A DNA stretch of 38,019 nt from Spirochaetota bacterium (lineage in GTDB: Bacteria; Spirochaetota; UBA4802; UB4802). Position numbers and translations under genes: made by a program. The DNA is taken from positions 1-38,019 of the forward strand of contig JARYLT010000017.1 in NCBI GenBank assembly GCA_029907515.1, in the 5' to 3' direction. Positions 26,202 through 33,145 of this stretch are shown here, in pieces (the stretch's first letter is position 1; each line of letters begins with the position of its first letter). The notes under the pieces are model-generated. The model searched no databases. It was not told the origin of the DNA and worked only from the letters and a program-made list of their open reading frames with translations.

Positions 26202-26654
26202 TTATTTTACGTTGATAGTTATTCGTTTGGGCTGTGACACTTCCTTCTTTTCAAAGTCAACAGTCAAAACACCCTTTTTGAAGGAGGCTTTAACATTATC
26301 AGCCTTTACTTCAGCAGGCAATGCAATGCTACGTTTGAATGAACCAAATCGGCGTTCTGCAAGTACATACCGTTTGTTTTCTTCTTTGCGTTCTTCTTTC
26401 TTTTCGCCACTGATGGTCAGTACATTATCTTCAAGAGTAACATTGAGGTCCTTTTCATCAATTCCGGGGATTTCAGCCCGTACATGAATAGATTTTTCAT
26501 CTTCTTCAACATCAATTGAAGGTACCCATGCAGAATCAAAAAGATCTACTGGTTCCAGTGTAAAGAAATCATCAAAAATCCTTTTTACATCGCGTTCAAA
26601 AGCTTCAAAAGGATTTAATTTGGTTTCATTCCGTTTTGTTAACCCCCATTTCAT
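26202..26654 (-). CDS. Small heat shock protein (Hsp20), first gene under CIRCE control
   Basis: The 150-residue protein has an N-terminal arm (FEAFERDVKRIFDDFF), an alpha-crystallin domain (about 45-145) with IDVEEDEKSIHVRAEIPGI, the classical ERRFGSFKRSIALP and KKGVLTVDFEK, and a terminal IxI-like ITINV. It is the most canonical of the three. AGGAGGTGCAC precedes the ATG. A perfect CIRCE operator lies in its leader, so HrcA repression and heat induction of the operon are expected. Confidence 0.95.
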   Translation of the reverse strand: MKWGLTKRNETKLNPFEAFERDVKRIFDDFFTLEPVDLFDSAWVPSIDVEEDEKSIHVRAEIPGIDEKDLNVTLEDNVLTISGEKKEERKEENKRYVLAERRFGSFKRSIALPAEVKADNVKASFKKGVLTVDFEKKEVSQPKRITINVK

Positions 26655-26687
26655 AGTGCACCTCCTATGAATATAAGGTTGTTATTG

Positions 26688-26714
26688 TTAGCACTCTATA
26701 CTAATGAGTGCTAA
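26688..26714 (-). promoter_or_regulatory. CIRCE operator (HrcA-binding site)
   Basis: TTAGCACTC (26688-26696), a nine-base spacer and GAGTGCTAA (26706-26714) match the CIRCE consensus with no mismatch. It sits between the likely promoter and the first hsp20 start, the standard position for repression by HrcA. Confidence 0.97.
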
Positions 26715-26725
26715 TTTCTGATAAT

Positions 26726-26754
26726 AAATTAATAACAGATTTTAAAATCGTCAA
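26726..26754 (-). promoter_or_regulatory. Putative sigma-70-type promoter of the hsp20 operon
   Basis: On the minus strand TTGACG (26749-26754) is followed after 17 bases by TAATTT (26726-26731). The start point would fall just upstream of the CIRCE element, which agrees with the usual geometry. Confidence 0.5.
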
Positions 26755-26918
26755 CTGGGGCAGGAGAAAAATTTTTTAAAAAGATTATTTTTTTTACCAT
26801 ATTTAATTTTTTAATTGCAATATTTAATTCAATTTGTTGATTTTATATATAAGGTTCCCATTTTACAAAAATAGAATATTTCAATATTACAAATAAAATG
26901 ATTAAGGAGGATTGGTAT

Positions 26919-27287
26919 ATGCTATTTCCATTATTTGACAAAGATTGTGACCATGTTGGATGGATTGAACCCGGCAAGTTCATCTATGATACGGATATCA
27001 ATTGTATTGCATTTATTATAAACAATAACGCATGGTCGGTGGAGTCCGGAAACTGGCTTGGGCCGGTGCAGGGGCTTTTGTGTTTTGATACCAATGGTAA
27101 GCTTGTTTTCTGGAATCCAAAAGAAAAAATAACAGGTACAGTAAATGCTCCACGACCAAGCAGGCAGATTCTTACCACAAAACCACCTCAACCGGCAAAA
27201 CCGTCTGATCCAGCTAAACCGCCAAAGCCAAAGGTTAGCAAGGATATATGGTCAGATTTGTCATTTTTTAGCTGGCTGTCGCAGTAG
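26919..27287 (+). CDS. Small protein with 4-fold beta flower-like repeats and proline-rich tail
   Basis: The ATG at 26919 is chosen because AAGGAGG lies just before it; the frame opens 21 bases earlier. The 122-residue product starts with four short repeats of the pattern aspartate-glycine-like turn plus VGWI/VAFI strand (DHVGWIEPGKFIYD, INCIAFIINNNAWS, GNWLGPVQGLLCFD, GKLVFWN), which fits the 4-fold beta flower fold. A proline/lysine linker (about 78-105) and an aromatic tail (SDLSFFSWLSQ) follow. Its function is unknown. No signal peptide is present. Confidence 0.65.
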   Translation: MLFPLFDKDCDHVGWIEPGKFIYDTDINCIAFIINNNAWSVESGNWLGPVQGLLCFDTNGKLVFWNPKEKITGTVNAPRPSRQILTTKPPQPAKPSDPAKPPKPKVSKDIWSDLSFFSWLSQ

Positions 27288-27304
27288 GTTATGTAGGACG
27301 CGTA

Positions 27305-27748
27305 TTACGCTTTTACTGCTAATTCCTCTGAATCCACATCTATGGATATGCCGCTCATTGCCTTGACGGGGCATGCCAGTTTGCATAAACCGCATGCTAC
27401 ACAACGGTCGGGATGAAATTCCACCATCATGGTTTCACGGTTTATAACAAGGGCATCGGTGCGGCACACAGCGGTGCAGGCGCCACAGTGCACACAGCGA
27501 TCTTCGTCACGTTGAATTTTATCGGCAAGGATGTCTACAACAACTTCCTCATCTTTAAGGTAGGTTATGCAGGCATCCAGGTCCTGTTTTTCGCCTGATA
27601 GCTGCAATATAAGCCTTCCTTCCTGCTTGGGTAATATTTTGGCTTCAAGCACGTTGAAGATTACATTAAAATCTTTTGCAATACGATATATGATTGGTTT
27701 GTACATAATGTGCTGATTAAAAATTAACAGTACATTTCGTGATTCCAT
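27305..27748 (-). CDS. NIL-domain / 2[4Fe-4S] ferredoxin of the homocysteine module
   Basis: The 147-residue protein has an NIL domain (about 1-75), as found in methionine-related transport ATPases, followed by two 4Fe-4S motifs: C85, C88, C91, C95 in CVHCGACTAVC and C116, C119, C122, C126 in CVACGLCKLAC. The same domain pair occurs in methanogens (MA1822 of Methanosarcina), where it assists the DUF39 protein in making homocysteine from aspartate semialdehyde and sulfide. Here it is the last gene of the three-gene cluster with UPF0280 and DUF39. It probably supplies electrons. Confidence 0.92.
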   Translation of the reverse strand: MESRNVLLIFNQHIMYKPIIYRIAKDFNVIFNVLEAKILPKQEGRLILQLSGEKQDLDACITYLKDEEVVVDILADKIQRDEDRCVHCGACTAVCRTDALVINRETMMVEFHPDRCVACGLCKLACPVKAMSGISIDVDSEELAVKA

Positions 27749-27760
27749 GGTTAACCTCGT

Positions 27761-28483
27761 TTATTCAATTTCAGTAAGTTCAATGCTACCTTTGACTGCC
27801 ATTGTATCCCAGTATATCACCAGTGCGCCTTTTACTCCAGATATACTGGTTGCAAACGATACAGCTTGTGTACAGTCACTATCGCTCTGTACCATGTTGC
27901 AGGTGGCGGTGGCTACAGCATCGGCCAGTGCGGCTGTATCAGCAATGATTGTGGCAATATCGGCTTTGCCAAAGCTAAATGAGCGGCCAAACCTGCCCGA
28001 TGATGAGCAGACACCGCAGGGCGTCATATCAGGGGTCAGAGCAATACCTAAATGTTTTGAAAACGCTGAGCGCCCTGCAAACACGCTAATTTTAGCTGGT
28101 TCACGCACATGCGCCCATATATCGCCGCCGTTTTCCACAATGACCTCAGAGCTATAGTGCAGCAAGTCTTCTCCCACCATCTGGGCGATAGCGCCCGCGA
28201 CTGCTGCCATGGGACCAACCCCTGCCAGCAACGAAGCTTTGCACATGCGTTGCACAACCTCAGGCGCTAATGCCTCAGGCTCAAGCGGGGTCAGAGCATG
28301 AAGAAACTGTGGATGTTTTTCACAATAGCGCTCAATATCTTCCCGAAGTCTTTTGACAAGAACTATCGCCCTATCATATACGTTGGAATGAGCGCATATA
28401 TAAAGATTGGTTGTTTCAACACGTACCTCAAAGGTGGTGAACCGTGTGGCAAGCTTTGTTCGGTAGGGCAATGTGTTACTCAT
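27761..28483 (-). CDS. UPF0280 (COG2122) protein, sulfide-assimilation partner
   Basis: The protein of about 240 residues (starting MSNTLPYR; an ATG four codons earlier at 28495 is possible) has the ApbE-like UPF0280 signatures: GVGPMAAVAGAIAQ, VENGGDIW and CGVCSSSGRFGRSFSFGKAD. A COG2122 protein in Methanosarcina (MA1715) is required for efficient use of sulfide in sulfur-amino-acid synthesis. The preferred start overlaps the DUF39 stop by eight bases (ATGAGTAA), implying coupling. Two ACTATCGC copies lie inside, at 27878 and 28362. Confidence 0.9.
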   Translation of the reverse strand: MSNTLPYRTKLATRFTTFEVRVETTNLYICAHSNVYDRAIVLVKRLREDIERYCEKHPQFLHALTPLEPEALAPEVVQRMCKASLLAGVGPMAAVAGAIAQMVGEDLLHYSSEVIVENGGDIWAHVREPAKISVFAGRSAFSKHLGIALTPDMTPCGVCSSSGRFGRSFSFGKADIATIIADTAALADAVATATCNMVQSDSDCTQAVSFATSISGVKGALVIYWDTMAVKGSIELTEIE

Positions 28484-29666
28484 GGCGTTTATCATACGGT
28501 ACCGATGGCAGAAGTATTTGTGGCTGACCTAAGGTAAACTGGCTTGCTTTTATCCAATCTTTAAGAATTGTAGCAATCTTTTTTGCCATGGGGTAGCTTG
28601 AAAGTGGTGCGGTTGGAATACGTTTGCCGCCAATTTCAATAAACCCTGATTTTAGCTGTGCGTAACTTACCTCGGCTATGACTCGTCCTATTGCGTTGGG
28701 GTAATCGTAGCCATAGTCCACAACCTGGCAAAATATCTGGTCATCGGACACGCCGGTAAAAAATGCAAGGTCCTCGTTTAAAATTGGAATGGGGATCCCA
28801 AGTCCAACCATAAGCGAGCAGCCATACCCGGTAATTGACGCACCTTTAATAAATTGCGCTGACATCTGTTTCATATCGCCGGTTACAGCAATGGTGCCTG
28901 CACCTGATCGCACCACACCATTATCGCCGCGGGGTGCATTGGGGTCATGCTGAGTACCGCGCCATGTTACAGCACCAACAGTACCGCCTAAAAATATCTT
29001 GGTACCTACACCAATTGTCCAGTAATACGGGTCATTGAGCAGGGGGCTTAGCTGGCCAGCACTTGAGTAAGTTGCATTCCCCATATTGGGGCGCAGTATC
29101 CCCATGTACGTGTAGATAGTTTTTTTGGACTGGTTAACTGCACAGTTATAGTTTTGATAGGCATTGCGGGGATTGTATAAAAATGCATCACGCAGATCAT
29201 GTATGGTTACTGTTGCTTCATATTCGCGTAAGGGATAACAATCTGTACCATAGCTTTTTGCTTTAAGCTTTACGGGTTTGCCGGTAATTAAATCCTCAAT
29301 GACATGTCCACCACCATATTTAAAGCGTCCTGGATGTACTTTATTGAGTGGGTCATCTTCCTGTACCTGTGTTGCGCCAATGTAAATATCCACTGCGGCA
29401 AGGCCAGCATACGCCTCAACATCGTTAAGCCACACCCTTGATGCTTTAATCTTGGGACGGGTGTGGCCAAAATTAATAAACGCACCGGAAGAACACATGG
29501 TGCCAAAGGTACCGGTTGTTACCACATCAACTTTTTTAAATGCTGATTTATATCCTTCAGATTTAACTATACCTGCCATTTCTTCAGCAGTGACAACAAC
29601 TGCATCACCTTTTTTTATCTTTGCGTTTATTTCTTCATAGCTTTTCTTTATGACAATATCACTCAT
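28476..29666 (-). CDS. DUF39 homocysteine biosynthesis protein
   Basis: The 396-residue protein belongs to the DUF39 (COG1900) family that forms homocysteine from aspartate semialdehyde and sulfide in methanogens. Two cysteines in conserved-looking glycine-rich contexts, C58 in TFGTMCSSGAF and C143 in GTDCYPLRE, are candidates for persulfide chemistry. GGGHVIEDL, GGTVGAVTWRGTQHDP and SGAGTIAVTGDM are further family segments. The C-terminal CBS pair found in some archaeal versions is absent. An AGGAAATCCACC leader precedes the ATG. It is first in the cluster and should provide a route to methionine that bypasses O-acyl-homoserine. Confidence 0.92.
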   Translation of the reverse strand: MSDIVIKKSYEEINAKIKKGDAVVVTAEEMAGIVKSEGYKSAFKKVDVVTTGTFGTMCSSGAFINFGHTRPKIKASRVWLNDVEAYAGLAAVDIYIGATQVQEDDPLNKVHPGRFKYGGGHVIEDLITGKPVKLKAKSYGTDCYPLREYEATVTIHDLRDAFLYNPRNAYQNYNCAVNQSKKTIYTYMGILRPNMGNATYSSAGQLSPLLNDPYYWTIGVGTKIFLGGTVGAVTWRGTQHDPNAPRGDNGVVRSGAGTIAVTGDMKQMSAQFIKGASITGYGCSLMVGLGIPIPILNEDLAFFTGVSDDQIFCQVVDYGYDYPNAIGRVIAEVSYAQLKSGFIEIGGKRIPTAPLSSYPMAKKIATILKDWIKASQFTLGQPQILLPSVPYDKRHE

Positions 29667-29932
29667 GGTGGATTTCCTTATGTGTTATAATGTGTGGGAT
29701 ACCATTATGGAGTCAGAGCTTGAAAACTGGCAAGTAAAAATTTATGATTGAAAAGCTGTGGAGCTTGCATGTTCAATAAAAATTAAAAAAGGCTTGAAAA
29801 AAAGAAAATATAGTAAAAATTTTATATTTAACGACATAGAAATTGCAGATATATGAAAATTTGTGTTTATGTACAAATGGTGAAACTTAACAAGATGAAT
29901 TCAATTATGATATATTGTAAAAGATCTTTGTG

Positions 29933-32473
29933 ATGGCAGAAAAAGAAGCAAAAGCAAGAATAAAAATAAATAAATTGCTGGAAGAGGCAGGCTGGAGGTT
30001 TTTTGACACTGAAGAAGGCAAAGCTAATGTTTTATTAGAAAATAACGTTAAAATAAACAAACAAAACCTTAACGAGTTTGGTGAAAATTTTGAACATACC
30101 ACAAATGGGTATGTTGATTTTTTGCTTCTTGATGAAAAAGGTTTTCCTTTTGTTGTACTGGAAGCAAAGTCAGAGGATAAAAACCCACTATTTGGGAAAG
30201 AACAGGCCCGTAAATATGCTCTTGCTCAGAATTGTCGTTTTGTTATACTTTCCAATGGGAATATACATTATTTCTGGGATCTGGAAAGGGGAAATCCTCA
30301 TATCATAAGCAAATTTCCTTCTTTAGAAACCATCCGGGGATATGCAGAATTTAAGCCCGATAAAAATCGTCTTGTAGAAGAAATTGTCAATGAGGACTAT
30401 ATTGTCCTGACACAGAAACCTGATTATAAAGATGATCCATCCTTTAAAAATGAGGAAACCAGACAGAGATATATTGTAGAGAATAAATTACGTTTCCTGA
30501 GAAATTATCAATTACGGGCAGTGAAATCTATTCAAAATGCTGTACAGGAAGGCAGGGACAGGTTTCTTTTTGAAATGGCAACGGGTACTGGTAAAACCCT
30601 TGTTGCTGCTGCCCTGATTAAATTATTTTTAAGAACAGGCAATGCTCGCCGTGTATTATTCCTGGTAGATCGTCTTGAACTTGAAAACCAGGCAGACAGG
30701 GCTTTCAGGGATTATCTTAAAAATGACTATAAGACAGTTATTTATAAAGAAAATCGAGACGATTGGCGAAAAGCCGAAATTGTAGTTTCTACTATTCAAA
30801 CCTTCCTTTCAAAGAATCGGTATAAACGAGTATTTTCACCTGATGATTTTGACCTTGTGATTTCTGATGAAGCCCATAGAAGTATTGGTGGAAATAGTCG
30901 TGCGGTGTTTGAGTATTTTATTGGTTATAAACTGGGGCTTACAGCTACGCCCAAAAACTATCTGAAAAATATAGATATATCTAAACTTGGCGAGAATGAC
31001 CCGCGTCAGCTTGAAAGAAGACTGCTTCTTGACACATACAAGACTTTTGGTTGTGAAAATGGGGAACCAACGTTCAGGTATTCTCTTGTCGATGGTGTCA
31101 AAGATGGTTTTCTGGTAAACCCCATAGTGGTGGATGCGCGAACTGAAATAACCACGCAGTTGCTTTCAGACGAAGGCTATGCGATTACCATCCAGGATGA
31201 GGAAGAGAAAGATGTAGAAGAGGTATTTGACCACAGAGACTTTGAAAAAAGGTTTTTCTCCGAAAATACGAATAAGGTATTCTGCAAAGCGTTTATGGAA
31301 AATGCCCTGAGAGACCCTGTAACCGGCGAAATAGGAAAGACAATTATTTTTTGTGTATCGCAGAATCATGCGGCAAAAATTACCCAGATTCTAAATGAAA
31401 TGGCACATCAAATGTTTCCGGGTAAATATAATTCCGATTTTGCAATTCAGGTTACATCAAGCATTCCAGATGCACAGCAATTTACCATTAATTTTACCAA
31501 CAACAACCTTTCCGGCTCGGGTAATTTTGACCCGGCATACAGGACAAGCAAGACCCGTGTATGTGTAACGGTAGGAATGATGACTACTGGATATGATTGT
31601 CAGGATATTCTTAATCTCTGTTTGATGAGACCTATTTTTTCACCCACAGAGTTTATCCAGATAAAAGGAAGGGGCACAAGAAAATATAATTTTACCAACG
31701 ATCTTACTGATTTACAAAGGAAAAAGCAGATAGGCGATAAACACAAAGAACATTTTAAACTCTTTGATTTCTTCGCTAACTGTGAGTACTTTGAGGAAAA
31801 ATTTAATTACGATGAAGTACTGGAGATTCCTCGAACAGGTGGAAAAGATTATTCTTCAAGTGATCTTGCATCAGTGGTGAATGACCTTAATGAAAGTGGT
31901 GAGTATCATAGTACCAGAGATGATCATATAACTGCACTGGATCATACCGTGATTGGCCCTGATGGCATGAAAATTGATCGAATGTACTTTGAAAAATTTG
32001 AAAGAAAGATTATTGAACATCCTGTAATCAAAGAAAAAGCAGAAGCAGGGGAATGGGACGAACTACTGAATTATATAGAAAATAATATACTTAACAAACC
32101 AGAAGATTATTTTACACTGGAAAAATTACGCAAATCCATCAACATTGATCGCCGGATTACGATGAGAGAAATCATAGAGAAAATTCTTGGGATTATTCCT
32201 TATTTCAAGACAAAGGATGAACTACTGGAAGAAGAGTTTGATAAATTTGATAGCCGGTATTTGCCAAAAGAAGAGTATTTTACTTATGCTAAAACTGTGT
32301 TTAAGGCATACATCCTTGATGCTGAATTCAGGGCTATAATAGACAATAAGCATTTTGCGCTTCTCAATATTTCGCCCTATGGCGAAGCATTCAAAAAATT
32401 ACCGCCCGAACTTCGGAGCGCAATTCCGGAGTATATTAAAGATTTTGTAACACTTAACAATTTTGCAGCTTGA
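29933..32473 (+). CDS. hsdR: Type I restriction endonuclease, R subunit
   Basis: The 846-residue subunit (ATG at 29933; a GTG three bases earlier also fits) carries an N-terminal PD-(D/E)XK nuclease (D63 in GYVDFLLL, E78 and K80 in VLEAKSE), an SF2 translocase with Walker A EMATGTGKT (216-223 from the GTG), DEAH (313-316), LTATP (337-341) and the motif VI IKGRGTRKY. Its C-terminal part (about 600-830) resembles the helical partner-binding region. It cleaves DNA that lacks methylation by the MS fusion. There is no strong ribosome-binding site. The gene is separated from the modification genes by a repeat array and the GxxExxY gene. Confidence 0.94.
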   Translation: MAEKEAKARIKINKLLEEAGWRFFDTEEGKANVLLENNVKINKQNLNEFGENFEHTTNGYVDFLLLDEKGFPFVVLEAKSEDKNPLFGKEQARKYALAQNCRFVILSNGNIHYFWDLERGNPHIISKFPSLETIRGYAEFKPDKNRLVEEIVNEDYIVLTQKPDYKDDPSFKNEETRQRYIVENKLRFLRNYQLRAVKSIQNAVQEGRDRFLFEMATGTGKTLVAAALIKLFLRTGNARRVLFLVDRLELENQADRAFRDYLKNDYKTVIYKENRDDWRKAEIVVSTIQTFLSKNRYKRVFSPDDFDLVISDEAHRSIGGNSRAVFEYFIGYKLGLTATPKNYLKNIDISKLGENDPRQLERRLLLDTYKTFGCENGEPTFRYSLVDGVKDGFLVNPIVVDARTEITTQLLSDEGYAITIQDEEEKDVEEVFDHRDFEKRFFSENTNKVFCKAFMENALRDPVTGEIGKTIIFCVSQNHAAKITQILNEMAHQMFPGKYNSDFAIQVTSSIPDAQQFTINFTNNNLSGSGNFDPAYRTSKTRVCVTVGMMTTGYDCQDILNLCLMRPIFSPTEFIQIKGRGTRKYNFTNDLTDLQRKKQIGDKHKEHFKLFDFFANCEYFEEKFNYDEVLEIPRTGGKDYSSSDLASVVNDLNESGEYHSTRDDHITALDHTVIGPDGMKIDRMYFEKFERKIIEHPVIKEKAEAGEWDELLNYIENNILNKPEDYFTLEKLRKSINIDRRITMREIIEKILGIIPYFKTKDELLEEEFDKFDSRYLPKEEYFTYAKTVFKAYILDAEFRAIIDNKHFALLNISPYGEAFKKLPPELRSAIPEYIKDFVTLNNFAA

Positions 32474-32516
32474 GTTAAACTGGATTAACAAGATTTATAA
32501 GATTAACAGGATATTC

Positions 32517-32624
32517 AGGATGAACAAGATGAACAGGATAAATAGGATGAACAAGATGAACAGGATAAATAGGATGAACAGGATGAACAGGATAAATAGG
32601 ATGAACAGGATGAACATGATGATT
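32517..32624. repeat. 27-bp tandem repeat array, four copies
   Basis: The unit consists of three 9-mers, AGGATGAAC, AAGATGAAC and AGGATAAAT. Copies start at 32517, 32544, 32571 and 32598. The first two are identical, the third has one change (A to G in the second 9-mer), and the fourth decays at its end. The flanks, 32481-32516 and 32630-32706, hold further scattered GATTAACAGGAT and GGATATTCAGGAT words, so the whole 233-base gap between hsdR and the GxxExxY gene is built from one motif. No spacers exist, so it is not CRISPR. Confidence 0.95.
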
Positions 32625-32706
32625 TGATTAACAGTATATTCAGGGTTAACAGGATTAATAGTATAACAGATAACATGATTAACAGGATTAAGAGGATATT
32701 CAGGAT

Positions 32707-33132
32707 ATGAAATATGAAAGTTTAACAGAACAGATTTTGGGATGCGCTTTTGAGGTTATTAATGAGCTTGGTTCAGGATTTCTTGAGTCTGTTTACGAAA
32801 AAGCAATGCTAATTGTATTAAAAGAGAAAGGGTTGTCTGTTGTGAATCAGTTTCCTGTGCATGTTTATTTCAGAAATAATATGGTTGGAGTGTTTTACGC
32901 AGACTTATTTGTAGAAAATAAAGTAATTGTTGAACTGAAAGCCGTAAAGTCAATTTTACCTGAACATAAAGCACAGGTTATTAATTATTTAAAAGGTACT
33001 GGCATTGAAGTCGGATTATTATTAAACTTTGGCAGTCAGAAGCTCGAATTTAACCGTCTTTATTTGCCTGAAAGTACAAATCCTGATAATTCTGATAATC
33101 TTGTAAATCCTGATAATCCTGTTAAAGTATGA
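32707..33132 (+). CDS. GxxExxY protein (PD-(D/E)XK-like fold)
   Basis: The 141-residue protein has the name-giving motif GSGFLESVYEKAM (22-34), then YADLFVENKVIVELKAVKSI with D86, E95 and K97 as a nuclease-like triad, and the LLNFG segment near 104-108. The family's function is unknown; members are frequent in defence and repeat-rich regions. The last 20 residues (PDNSDNLVNPDNPV) are encoded by the reverse-complement form of the GGATNAACAGGAT repeat that also forms the upstream array, so the tail is repeat-derived. The ribosome-binding region (CAGGAT) is itself repeat sequence. The hsdMS start follows 13 bases later. Confidence 0.88.
   Translation: MKYESLTEQILGCAFEVINELGSGFLESVYEKAMLIVLKEKGLSVVNQFPVHVYFRNNMVGVFYADLFVENKVIVELKAVKSILPEHKAQVINYLKGTGIEVGLLLNFGSQKLEFNRLYLPESTNPDNSDNLVNPDNPVKV
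33079..33126 (-). repeat. Repeat-derived 3' end of the GxxExxY gene
   Basis: The stretch consists of AATCCTGATAAT, TCTGATAATC and AATCCTGATAATCCTGTT words, the complement of the ATTAACAGGAT motif in the array at 32517-32624. It encodes the Asn-Pro-Asp-rich C-terminal tail. Confidence 0.8.
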
Positions 33133-33145
33133 GGGGAAGGCTATA

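Noticed and set aside
32517-32624. CRISPR array
   Set aside because: The 27-bp units are directly adjacent with no unique spacers, and no cas genes are present.
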